From positions 1-36,284 of the forward strand of contig JAFGWI010000218.1 in the NCBI GenBank assembly GCA_016937215.1: a stretch of DNA of 36,284 bases. The letters run 5' to 3'. Both the position numbers and the translations under genes were made by a program. Source of the stretch: Spirochaetales bacterium. GTDB lineage: Bacteria; Spirochaetota; Spirochaetia; SZUA-6; JAFGRV01. The notes beneath the pieces were generated by a model that saw nothing but the letters and a program-made list of their open reading frames with translations, did not search any database and was not told the DNA's origin. The stretch's first letter is position 1. Each line of letters starts with the position of its first letter. Shown one piece after another: positions 7,933 to 15,643 of the stretch.

Positions 7933-8424
7933 TTAAAACAACTTAGCGTATTCCAAAAGCCATAGCATGGCCGGTAAAATAGCATCAAACCTGGCAGCAA
8001 ACACCGGCTTGCCTGTCAAAGGATCCATTGGCAGATCCCAGGAACCGATAGAAAGCACCGGCTTTTGATAAATCGCAGCCAGAGCGATCTCCGAAAGGGT
8101 CCCCGCGCTGCCCTCAAAGGCCAATACCACGTCACTTGAACACACCACAACTTGATTACGGAGATGCCCCAAACCAGTAGGGATCGAGTAGGTCACATAA
8201 GGATTAGCCTCTGCCCTGTCAAAGCCCGGCAAAATACCGATGACCACACCTTTATTCTCACAAGCTCCTCGAGAAGCCGACTCCATCACCCCGCCGCGCC
8301 CGCCGCAATAAAGCACATAGTTGCGTAAGGCAATTTCCCGACCAGCTTCAAAGGCCATTTGCAAAGCCGCGCTTTTTGCTTCTGTTCCGCCTATAACACC
8401 AATATTCAGGATTTTTGCGGCCAT
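7933..8424 (-). CDS. TIGR00725-family Rossmann (SLOG/LOG-like) protein
   Basis: The 163-residue protein has an N-terminal nucleotide-binding-like strand (NIGVIGGTEAKS), the motif CGGRGGVMESASRGA (about 40-54) and GSAGTLSEIALA (about 105-116), which correspond to the PGGxGT signatures of the LOG/DprA-like Rossmann superfamily. This subgroup (TIGR00725) has no settled function; related LOG proteins are cytokinin-type phosphoribohydrolases, and the wider SLOG group binds nucleotide ligands. Its ATG overlaps the TAA of ridA by one base (TAATG), so translation is coupled. It is the last gene of the cNMP-protein/ridA operon and ends 80 bp before tRNA-Pro. Confidence 0.85.
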   Translation of the reverse strand: MAAKILNIGVIGGTEAKSAALQMAFEAGREIALRNYVLYCGGRGGVMESASRGACENKGVVIGILPGFDRAEANPYVTYSIPTGLGHLRNQVVVCSSDVVLAFEGSAGTLSEIALAAIYQKPVLSIGSWDLPMDPLTGKPVFAARFDAILPAMLWLLEYAKLF

Positions 8425-8804
8425 TAAAAACAGGCTGTCATCTTTATTTCAACCAGCGCTTCTTTGGGTAAGCCTGCTACCTGGACAGTAACCCTGGCTG
8501 GTCTATGTTCACCCATGGCTTCCTGATAAATACGGTTTACAACAGCAAAATCCTTAAGGTCGACCATAAAAATGGTTGTTTCAACCACATTGGAAAAGCC
8601 CAATCCTTGGCTTTCTAAAACCATTTGCAGGTTATAAAGCACCTGACGAGTCTGAAGAGTGATATCACTGGCAACCATTTCACCACTTTCAGGATCAATA
8701 GGAATTTGGCCGGATAAAAAAAGAAAATCACCAGCCTTAACCGCCTGGGAATAGGGCCCAATGGCTGCCGGTGCCTTTTCAGTGTGCAGGGTTTCAATTT
8801 TCAT
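8424..8804 (-). CDS. ridA: RidA, 2-iminobutanoate/2-iminopropanoate deaminase
   Basis: The 126-residue protein has the full RidA/YjgF length and motifs: AIGPYSQAV with Tyr18, LSGQIPIDP, and RPARVTVQVAGLPKEALVEI with Arg104 and Glu119, the imine-binding and catalytic residues. The Cys found near Arg in E. coli RidA is Thr here, which is common. RidA hydrolyses reactive enamines and imines released by PLP enzymes such as threonine dehydratase, in the cytoplasm as a trimer. AAGGAT precedes ATG 8804. It lies 18 bp after the cNMP-binding gene and overlaps the next gene by one base. Confidence 0.95.
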   Translation of the reverse strand: MKIETLHTEKAPAAIGPYSQAVKAGDFLFLSGQIPIDPESGEMVASDITLQTRQVLYNLQMVLESQGLGFSNVVETTIFMVDLKDFAVVNRIYQEAMGEHRPARVTVQVAGLPKEALVEIKMTACF

Positions 8805-8822
8805 GAGAGTATCCTTATCTTT

Positions 8823-10049
8823 TTATCGTGTTTTCGAGCCTTCACGGCGGGAGGCTTCAATTTTTTGCATTCGCCGGAAATATTTGGCTTGTTTGATAAT
8901 ATCTTCAATATCGGTTGAAAATATCTTGTTTTCAACCACTCTTAATTTACGATTTCCGAACAACTGGTTTAAGTAGGATTCACCCTCCTGAAGCGGTAAC
9001 CCCACCATATTGAGTAAATCCTTTGGACCAAAATCAAAGGTATAGTTTTCACCCGGAGCAATCCTCACACGGTTCTTCTCAAGATGAATGGTCAATGCGT
9101 CATAAAGGCGGCCAATGGGGTCCTGAACAATGGTATTGGCTAGCTGCTTGTAAGCAAACCAAATACGCTCAGCCAAAAGAGTCGTGAGCCGTGTAATTAA
9201 TTGAGGCTGAGATTGAACCATAATCTGAAAATTGGCCTTGTTTACTGCCAGCAATGAAGAATCCTCATAAGCGATCGCACTGGCTGAACGAGGTTTGTTT
9301 TCCAGTAAAGCCATTTCTCCGAAAATATCGCCCACTTTTAACAGCGCCAGCATCACCTCGTTGTTATTCAAAATCTTGGTAATTTTAACACTACCCTTTT
9401 GAATAATATAGAGTTCCTTACCAGGTTCATTCTCACTGAAAATCATGGTATCCTTAGGATAATTCCGGTTAAACTCACCCGCTTCTTCGTTCAAATATAC
9501 GGCTTTTGCGTAGGGCTTGATCAAGCCCATTCGCTCTTTGGCCACATCAATATTGGAACCATTGGGACAATATTGAATATAACGGTAATAAGCGTAATAA
9601 GCCTGATTATATTGATTTTGCTTGGCATAGTACTCGGCCACCTTGAAAAGATGGGAACTATCTGCCGCGCCAGTGCTTTGCAGAGTCAACTCTGTCAAGG
9701 CTTCATCAAGATAGCGCATTTTACGGCTAAAACCCTGAATAATTTTCATGGCTACCGGGGTATTCTGCTTGATCAATAAGCCATATTGGTCACGATGAAC
9801 AGAAATAAGCGAAACATCTGTGGTAGCCAGGGCGGTTTCAATGTGGCTATGGGAGGACATAGTCGACACAACACCAAAAAAATCACCGGGTTTTAGGATA
9901 TTATCCTCCTCAATCACCTCAACTTCTTTGATAATTTTAATATTGCCCTTATGAATAATGTAAAAATAATCCGCCTTTTGCTTTCCTTCAACAATGATAT
10001 AAGAGCCTTGCTTAAAATTAACAATAGACAGTTGTAACGGATTGGGCAT
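8823..10049 (-). CDS. Dual cyclic-nucleotide-binding-domain regulator
   Basis: The 408-residue protein has two Crp-type nucleotide-binding folds: residues about 5-115 (VEGKQKADYFYIIHKGNIKI, LKPGDFFGVVS) and about 205-305 (ENEPGKELYIIQKGSVKI, VGDIFGEMALLENKPRSASA). The second retains the FGEMALLxxxPRSAS phosphate cassette of true cAMP binders; the first does not. Between them is a TPR-like segment (AEYYAKQNQYNQAYYAYYRY). The C-terminal region (LLNMVGLPLQEGESYLNQLF) looks like a weakened Crp winged helix, so DNA binding is uncertain. I recall a close Treponema relative. I start at ATG 10049 because AAGGGGA precedes it; TTG 10067 is also in frame. A near-perfect promoter is 60 bp upstream, and ridA and the TIGR00725 gene follow. 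Confidence 0.85.
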   Translation of the reverse strand: MPNPLQLSIVNFKQGSYIIVEGKQKADYFYIIHKGNIKIIKEVEVIEEDNILKPGDFFGVVSTMSSHSHIETALATTDVSLISVHRDQYGLLIKQNTPVAMKIIQGFSRKMRYLDEALTELTLQSTGAADSSHLFKVAEYYAKQNQYNQAYYAYYRYIQYCPNGSNIDVAKERMGLIKPYAKAVYLNEEAGEFNRNYPKDTMIFSENEPGKELYIIQKGSVKITKILNNNEVMLALLKVGDIFGEMALLENKPRSASAIAYEDSSLLAVNKANFQIMVQSQPQLITRLTTLLAERIWFAYKQLANTIVQDPIGRLYDALTIHLEKNRVRIAPGENYTFDFGPKDLLNMVGLPLQEGESYLNQLFGNRKLRVVENKIFSTDIEDIIKQAKYFRRMQKIEASRREGSKTR

Positions 10050-10108
10050 AATTCCCCTTTGAATCAATAATTATAAAAACCCTTGGCAATTAACAGGCTA
10101 CAAGTAAT

Positions 10109-10137
10109 AGTATAAATAGGCCAAATCAAATTGTCAA
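10109..10137 (-). promoter_or_regulatory. Sigma70-type promoter of the cNMP-protein/ridA operon
   Basis: On the minus strand TTGACA (10132-10137, perfect) and TATACT (10109-10114) are separated by 17 bases. The expected start near 10102 gives a leader of about 50 bases before ATG 10049. Confidence 0.8.
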
Positions 10138-10279
10138 CGTTAGCCCGCCCCAATTCCAGCCATAGAATTTTTTTTTTAATTTACCCGGAATCAAAAAACA
10201 AGGCTAAATACCCTTAAAACCGGCAATTAACCGCGCGAAAGCAGAGACAGAAACAAATTCTTCTATTCAGATATCCGCC

Positions 10280-11971
10280 CTAATATACACCCAGGATCTC
10301 AATATCAGCCCATGAAGAACGATAACTTTGCAAATTACCGGTACTCTCTTCATAAATGGTCTGCAGCGACGGATAATTCAAAAAAGCGACTACTTTGCCG
10401 TCTGGACTTTTTTTGTTTACATGAAATATCCCTTTGGATAAAGTCAGATGATTACTATCCAGGTTTCCAAAATAATATTCCCGAACATCCAACTGAGTCG
10501 GAAAACTGCCAAAACGAACACCACTGCCGAGCAGAATATCCACAGGAACCCATCCGAAATTTTCCACATAAAACTCGATCCAGTAATGAGAAATACCTTT
10601 ACGCTGGCCGCTTTCAGTGGTAATTAAAAAACCGGCGCAAGGACGCGTGGGCACATCAACCGCGCGGCAAAGAGCTGTATACAAAACAGTATAATCCAGA
10701 GAATTGCATACTGGCTTCTCCTGGGCGAAAAAGGCTTCAATATCAGGAATGGAACGGGAATCATTATCAAAAACAAGCCAGGATATGAGATAATCATAAA
10801 TCAGCCTGGCCTTTAAATAGGGATTTTGCTCGCGCCCAACAATTTCCCGGGCCTTCTTGATTACAGAATTATGATCAGAAGGAATATATCTGTCGCTTTG
10901 AGTAAAAGTACGGTACAATTGACCGGATCTGTCATATTTCAAAGGAACACGCGCGGAATTTATCTGGGAGCGAATTTCATAGCGATAGAAAAAATAGCGC
11001 AAGCGAATGGAATATTTTTCCCGGGGCCGAAGTTCTTCAAAATAATACTGCATCAACCCGTTTTGATCTGACAAGTCGGGTTTGGGCTCCTGCAAAACCA
11101 GCTGAATCTCACGCTGCTCAGGAGCTGAGTAAATCTGAGGTATCCATACATAAAGGGCATTATCCGGGGCCGAATCAATATTATCAATATCAATGGAAAA
11201 ATGCACCTGGTAAGTCCGTTTTTTGTGAAACTGTTTTTTTCCTACCGGCTCCTGTACTTCAAAAAAAACACTGCTGCTTTTACCCTGTGCGGTTTCAATA
11301 AAAACCGGCCCGCTGGTCGCGCCGTCAGGCACGCGCAGGCGAATTTCTTTGTCGTCCCATAGCAAATAATCAAAGTCAAACAAAGAAGCGGGAGTATGCG
11401 GGGCTGCCTTGGCCTGGTCAAAGACCTCTTCGTCCGCGGAAATCCAGCTGAAATTCACCCTGGAATTCAACCTGTCTATACCAAAATTCCTGCCTTTTAT
11501 AGAAATTTCCGAACCCACCGCTCCCTTTGTCGGCTCAAAACTTTCAATAAAAGGTTCGCCTCCGAGAGCCGGCCCCTTAACCACCTTTGGGATCTGGGTA
11601 CCATTGATGAACAGCATCAATTCTCGACTCAAACCATTTTCTGTTTCAACAGATAACAATCCCGATTTCAATTCTTCAGAAACAAGCACGCGAATTTCGT
11701 CATCTTTCCAGGAAATATAGGAAGTAGTCAAAGGTGAAAATCGGGCAACGCTTATCCTGCTTTGTTTTCTCTCTTTTCCAAAATGGCTGCCATAAATCAC
11801 CAATTCATCACCAGGATAAAAAACATCCTTATTAAGGGCTTTCACAACAGGAGGCTTCTGAGTCAATTGGGAAGTAATAAGTAAAATAAGAACAAAACCG
11901 ATGAATATGATTAGAGGTAGATATTTTTCCCAGATTTTTTTATATTTTTTTTGAGATTGCGACTGATACAT
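10280..11971 (-). CDS. Membrane-anchored IPT/TIG and transglutaminase-like protein
   Basis: The 563-residue protein has one N-terminal membrane helix (18-36), two IPT/TIG immunoglobulin-like domains (about 40-125 and 140-240), a linking beta-rich segment, and a transglutaminase-like core. The triad is visible: Cys422 in KPVCNSLDY, His462 in ISHYWIEF and Asp478 in WVPVDI. Such proteins sit outside the inner membrane and act as proteases or cross-linking or wall-modifying enzymes; the substrate is unknown. It is the last gene of the ECF sigma operon, 21 bp after the secreted protein, which suggests an envelope-stress function. AAGGAG is 14 bases before ATG 11971, longer than usual, with no better start in frame. 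Confidence 0.85.
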   Translation of the reverse strand: MYQSQSQKKYKKIWEKYLPLIIFIGFVLILLITSQLTQKPPVVKALNKDVFYPGDELVIYGSHFGKERKQSRISVARFSPLTTSYISWKDDEIRVLVSEELKSGLLSVETENGLSRELMLFINGTQIPKVVKGPALGGEPFIESFEPTKGAVGSEISIKGRNFGIDRLNSRVNFSWISADEEVFDQAKAAPHTPASLFDFDYLLWDDKEIRLRVPDGATSGPVFIETAQGKSSSVFFEVQEPVGKKQFHKKRTYQVHFSIDIDNIDSAPDNALYVWIPQIYSAPEQREIQLVLQEPKPDLSDQNGLMQYYFEELRPREKYSIRLRYFFYRYEIRSQINSARVPLKYDRSGQLYRTFTQSDRYIPSDHNSVIKKAREIVGREQNPYLKARLIYDYLISWLVFDNDSRSIPDIEAFFAQEKPVCNSLDYTVLYTALCRAVDVPTRPCAGFLITTESGQRKGISHYWIEFYVENFGWVPVDILLGSGVRFGSFPTQLDVREYYFGNLDSNHLTLSKGIFHVNKKSPDGKVVAFLNYPSLQTIYEESTGNLQSYRSSWADIEILGVY

Positions 11972-11992
11972 TTTTCGGGAAAGAACTCCTTG

Positions 11993-12634
11993 CTACTGTG
12001 CTTTTTCAACTTCTCTTGCTTTGTATTCCAAATAAGGAATGATGTCAATTTCTATTTTGATGCTGTAAAAAGGAGTTTCTTCGTTTTTGGGCAAACCCAA
12101 AGGATAATAAAATATTTTCTCGCCTGGCGAAAAAGTCACCATCTTAAAAGTACTCATAAACTTCATGTTATCGCTATTATCGGTCTTCATCCAAATCTGG
12201 CTCATGGCAACAAGGTTATATTTGTTATTAGTATTATAGGGCACAAAAGAGCTGTCAAATTTTATGGTTTGCCCTTCAAGCTTCACCAACACAGCTTTAC
12301 CAGGAATAGTATAACGCGTTTCCTGACGAGTCCAGGCATTTTTATTTCCCGGAGGAATCATGGTCACCACAATATGAAAATACAGAAGCTGATTGGCCAA
12401 ATTCTCCAATTCTTCACTAAGCTCTTCGGAATTACCTATTTCTTCAAAATCAGAAGCTTCATCACCAGGCAGAGGGCCAGGGCTGCCATCATTTTTTTTA
12501 TCGACTGAATTCAAACCCTTTCCCTGTAATTCAATTTCATCAACAGGTTTCAATTCTCCAGCATCCTGAGCCATTCCATTGACTGAAATCAAAGCCATCG
12601 CAAAAAGGAAAAGCCAAAAGGACAGATTTTTCAT
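11993..12634 (-). CDS. Secreted protein of the ECF sigma operon, unknown function
   Basis: I do not recognise this 213-residue protein. It starts with a clear signal peptide (LFLFAMALISVNGMAQ, cleavage about residue 22), followed by an acidic, low-complexity linker (about 45-75) and a beta-rich domain of about 130 residues with ETRYTIPGKAVLVKLEGQ and FSPGEKIFYYPLG. Its ATG overlaps the anti-sigma stop as ATGA, so it is translationally coupled to the sigma/anti-sigma pair. Its position between an anti-sigma factor and a membrane transglutaminase-like protein suggests a periplasmic sensor or envelope component; that is inference. Confidence 0.75.
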   Translation of the reverse strand: MKNLSFWLFLFAMALISVNGMAQDAGELKPVDEIELQGKGLNSVDKKNDGSPGPLPGDEASDFEEIGNSEELSEELENLANQLLYFHIVVTMIPPGNKNAWTRQETRYTIPGKAVLVKLEGQTIKFDSSFVPYNTNNKYNLVAMSQIWMKTDNSDNMKFMSTFKMVTFSPGEKIFYYPLGLPKNEETPFYSIKIEIDIIPYLEYKAREVEKAQ

Positions 12635-13185
12635 TGACCGCTCCTGTTGAAATCAACAGCCCGAATCAGTTCAGGTTCACCCTGAGACCATATCTCCCCT
12701 TCTGAGGGCAACTGGAAAATGACCTCTTCAAAAGAACCCTGCTCTTCGAGCAACTTGATCAATGTTTCCATATCCTGAACTGGCGCTGAAATCTGCAACT
12801 CAGTTCGGCCGGAATTATCGGTTGAAACAATAACCTGGCTGGGTGTTGAAACAGGAACAGCCACCCGGTAGGCAAAAAGAAAACCCACAACAATCAGGAA
12901 AACCGCAGCCACAGCCAGCAAGGGCATGGGCAACGACACCCGCCTGTCCCAAAGATGAGACCTCCACTTGTATTCAGGCGCTTGAATAGTCTGCCTGACA
13001 CGTCCCATCACCTCAGCCACAGAGGGCTCGGAATCACTTTTCAGAAAAATACTAAGCTCTTTGAAACCATTAATCTTTGCCGCGCATTCCTCACAAATTT
13101 TAAGGTGATCGCGAATCCTGTCAGACCAAGGAGATTCCAGCTCACCATCGTAATAAGCTGACAACAATTCTTTTTCAGGACACAT
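12631..13185 (-). CDS. Zinc-type anti-sigma factor (membrane)
   Basis: The 184-residue protein has an N-terminal ZAS domain with His27-x3-Cys31-x2-Cys34 (HLKICEEC), one membrane helix (87-107) and a C-terminal part outside the membrane with a possible small sensor domain. It should bind and silence the ECF sigma factor encoded just upstream until a signal in the envelope releases it. The ribosome binding site GGAGGTGATG is formed by the last codons of the sigma gene, and only one base separates the sigma stop from this ATG. Confidence 0.9.
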   Translation of the reverse strand: MCPEKELLSAYYDGELESPWSDRIRDHLKICEECAAKINGFKELSIFLKSDSEPSVAEVMGRVRQTIQAPEYKWRSHLWDRRVSLPMPLLAVAAVFLIVVGFLFAYRVAVPVSTPSQVIVSTDNSGRTELQISAPVQDMETLIKLLEEQGSFEEVIFQLPSEGEIWSQGEPELIRAVDFNRSGQ

Positions 13186-13186
13186 A

Positions 13187-13702
13187 TTACATCACCTCCT
13201 TCATAATTTGCGAAAGCTTTTCACGGGCCCGGAACACCCGCACCTTAACATTTCCTTCGGAAATCCCGAGAGTCTCACCAATTTCCCTGTAATTCATTCC
13301 GGCATATTCCTTTAATATTAAAACAACCCTGAGATTATGAGGTAACTGCTCCAGAGCGTCTTTTACAAGATTTTTACTTTCCTTTTTTAAAACAACATCC
13401 TCGCCCGACTCCTCAAAAACAGGCACCCTGTCCTTGAACTTGTCATAGGCCCTTCTCTCCCTCTGTTTACGCTTGGAATAATTAAAGGACATATTTTTGA
13501 CAACTCGAATCAACCAATACTTGGTCTGATTCAAATCAGGAAGAGCTTCATTCCGCTGATAAAGTTTAATAAAAGCATCGTGAGTCATATCTTCAGCCAT
13601 TGCGCTGTCTCCCACAATCCTATAGGCAACCCTATAGATCACAGAAAAAAGAGATTCATAAATTATTTCAAACGAAAGCTTGCTGCTACTTTCCACATTC
13701 AT
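13187..13702 (-). CDS. ECF (sigma-24/RpoE-type) RNA polymerase sigma factor
   Basis: The 171-residue protein has sigma region 2 (YRVAYRIVGDSAMAEDMTHDAFIKLY, in two blocks about 23-48, and KYWLIRVVKN) and region 4 (LEQLPHNLRVVLILKEYAG, then YREIGETLGISEGNVKVRVF as the helix-turn-helix). It directs transcription of an envelope-response regulon when its anti-sigma factor lets go. Gene order sigma, anti-sigma, secreted protein, transglutaminase is one tight operon. No strong ribosome binding site precedes ATG 13702. I could not identify a convincing ECF-type autoregulatory promoter, though GTGAAC and GTAAC strings occur on the minus strand at about 13727-13745. Confidence 0.93.
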   Translation of the reverse strand: MNVESSSKLSFEIIYESLFSVIYRVAYRIVGDSAMAEDMTHDAFIKLYQRNEALPDLNQTKYWLIRVVKNMSFNYSKRKQRERRAYDKFKDRVPVFEESGEDVVLKKESKNLVKDALEQLPHNLRVVLILKEYAGMNYREIGETLGISEGNVKVRVFRAREKLSQIMKEVM

Positions 13703-13784
13703 AAATTAAACAACCCATCTTCAAAATCGTTACAATTTGTTCACAAATTTCCGCGCTTATTCAATGTTCTGCCCTTCAATATTT

Positions 13785-13925
13785 TGGGCGTTGCCTGCCT
13801 CCGCTCCGCTTCAGCAGGCCGGGCTTTGCGTGGTTCAAAGTCCTCGCCTGCCATTTGGGCAGGCTGCGGGCTTCGGAAAGCCCTTTTTGAAAAAAGGGCT
13901 TTCCGCCACTCCAATCCCTAACGCG
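13785..13925 (+). repeat. Dispersed palindromic repeat, copy C (complete)
   Basis: The copy runs from TGGGCGTTGCCTGC to ATCCCTAACGCG (13914-13925). It contains the 5' stem GCCTGC/GCAGGC followed by the constant CCGGGCT, a second hairpin GCCTGCC/GGCAGGC with a 5-base loop (13846-13852 with 13858-13864), and the 3' hairpin with a perfect 15-bp stem and GA tip (13874-13888 with 13891-13905). It fills much of the 305-bp gap between the sigma gene and cysS. Confidence 0.85.
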
Positions 13926-14007
13926 CCTGCGAACAGCTGCCATTCACAAACAGAACCAGCATCAAAAAAAGCCAGACACCTCAGCCGCTCTTCAAGTTTA
14001 GCGGAAA

Positions 14008-15408
14008 CTACTTCTTTTTCCAGCGCACACCCTGGGGCGTGTCTTCAAGGACAATACCCATGTCTAAAAGCTTGTCACGAATCTCATCAGCCCTGGCCCA
14101 ATCCTTGTTTTTTCGAGCTGTGGTCCGGTCATCTACCAGCTTTTGAATCTCCCCGTCAAGATCAAGCTTTACAGGCTCTTTATCCAAAGACAATCCGAAC
14201 ACCGCGTCCATCTTTTTGATAGTATAGAGCTTTTCTTCGTCAGAAATCGAATCATCACGAATCAGGTTCCACATATCCCCCAGACAACGAGGCATATTCA
14301 AATTATTCATGGCATTTTCAACAAAGGAATTATAATGAGCAGATAAGTCTCCATTAAAACCTTGCGGAAAACCGCCTGTTTTCTCCCTCATGGTCTGAAT
14401 TTTCTGCATCAGGCTTTTCCTGGCATTTTGGGCCGATTCCATGGCGTCCAGACTGAACTGCAACTGGCTGCTGTAATGGCCGGTCAAGCAGAAATATCGA
14501 TAATCAAGGGGATCAAAGCCTTGCTCTATCAAACCCTTTATTGTCATAAAATCGCCGGTGGATTTTGACATTTTGCCTTTAGGAGTCACCAGAAACTCAC
14601 CATGAACCCAGTAATTCACCCATTTCACCCCTGTTGCAGCCTCTGACTGGGCAATCTCGTTGGTGTGATGAACCGGAATCAAATCGATCCCGCCGCAGTG
14701 AATATCAAAGGTATCGCCCAAATATTCCATACTCATGGCCGAGCATTCAATATGCCAGCCAGGATAACCCTTGCCCCAGGGAGAGTCCCAGAGCATGGCA
14801 TGGTTTTCATACTTTGACTGGGTAAACCAAAGCACAAAATCATGGGGATTTTTTTTATATTTATCAACCACAATGCGGCTTCCGGCCTGTAAATCATCAA
14901 GGTTCAACTTGGCTAATTTGCCATAATCAGGGAATTTGGAAATATCAAAATACACATTCCCCCCGGCTTCATAGGTAAAGCCCTTCTCCTCTAAGCGTTT
15001 CACCAGATTAATCATGGAATCAATATGATCGGTAGCCTTACAGGTAACCGAGGGCTTTATAATATTCAAAGAGCTAGTATCATCAAAAAAGGCTTTGGTA
15101 TAGTACTCGGCAATATCCCAAACTGTCATCTTTTTTTCACGGGCGCTGGCTTCCATTTTGTCCTCGCCATCATCAGCATCACTGGATAAATGACCCACAT
15201 CAGTAATATTCATCACCAGTTTTACTTCATAACCAGCCAGCTCCATCACACGACGAAGGATATCGACCATAATAAAGGTTCGAAGGTTTCCAACATGAGC
15301 GTTATTATAAACAGTAGGGCCGCAGGCATAAATACCCACTTTATTCGGTTGAACCGGTTTGAATGTCTGTAATTCGCGCCCCATTGTGTTAAATAATTTT
15401 AAATCCAT
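14008..15408 (-). CDS. cysS: Cysteinyl-tRNA synthetase
   Basis: This 466-residue class I enzyme charges tRNA-Cys. It shows YACGPTVYNNAHVGNLRT with the HIGH-like element and first zinc Cys, HIECSAMSMEYLG, IHCGGIDLIPVHHTNE with further zinc ligands, the KMSKS loop (GKMSKSTGDF), and the C-terminal RxxKDWARADEIRDKL helix. Length is standard for the family. ATG 15408 has GGAGTCGCC directly before it; upstream in-frame starts would add residues the family lacks. It diverges from murB across 235 bp that hold an imperfect inverted repeat. The ECF sigma operon lies downstream on the same strand, an order I recall from Treponema. Confidence 0.97.
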   Translation of the reverse strand: MDLKLFNTMGRELQTFKPVQPNKVGIYACGPTVYNNAHVGNLRTFIMVDILRRVMELAGYEVKLVMNITDVGHLSSDADDGEDKMEASAREKKMTVWDIAEYYTKAFFDDTSSLNIIKPSVTCKATDHIDSMINLVKRLEEKGFTYEAGGNVYFDISKFPDYGKLAKLNLDDLQAGSRIVVDKYKKNPHDFVLWFTQSKYENHAMLWDSPWGKGYPGWHIECSAMSMEYLGDTFDIHCGGIDLIPVHHTNEIAQSEAATGVKWVNYWVHGEFLVTPKGKMSKSTGDFMTIKGLIEQGFDPLDYRYFCLTGHYSSQLQFSLDAMESAQNARKSLMQKIQTMREKTGGFPQGFNGDLSAHYNSFVENAMNNLNMPRCLGDMWNLIRDDSISDEEKLYTIKKMDAVFGLSLDKEPVKLDLDGEIQKLVDDRTTARKNKDWARADEIRDKLLDMGIVLEDTPQGVRWKKK

Positions 15409-15440
15409 GGCGACTCCTTTCATCCAGCAATTTTCAATTT

Positions 15441-15505
15441 GAGTACAAATTGTATGAATTGCACTTTGTTCTAAACAGCTTAGTTGCAATTTTAAATGTG
15501 TACTC
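15441..15505. repeat. Imperfect inverted repeat between cysS and murB
   Basis: Arms 15441-15463 and 15485-15505 pair as GAGTACA/TGTACTC at the base and TGAATTGCA/TGCAATTT near the top, with internal mismatches and a 21-base loop. It lies about 33 bases upstream of the cysS start on its transcript side and could be a leader structure or an operator. A TATAAT at 15595-15600 downstream may be the murB -10, without a clear -35. Confidence 0.45.
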
Positions 15506-15643
15506 GCCTAAGGGTAGATTCATACCATCAGACGTAATCTTTTAAACCGAAAAGGTTCACATTTAGAATTGCTGCCATTCATCAATTAATTCCATATAAT
15601 TACTATAGATTTTGACAAAAAAAACAGTATACAATATGAGAGC

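Noticed and set aside
13785..13925. Repeat ends with GTT...AAC resemble integron attC core sites
   Set aside because: The order is GTT at the 5' end and AAC at the 3' end of each element, opposite to an attC site, the seven-base cores do not fit RYYYAAC/GTTRRRY, and no integrase or cassette array is present.
15612..15640. TTGACA before murB as a -35 box
   Set aside because: A -10 at proper spacing would put the transcript start at or after the ATG; the TATACAAT downstream is only about 12 bases away.
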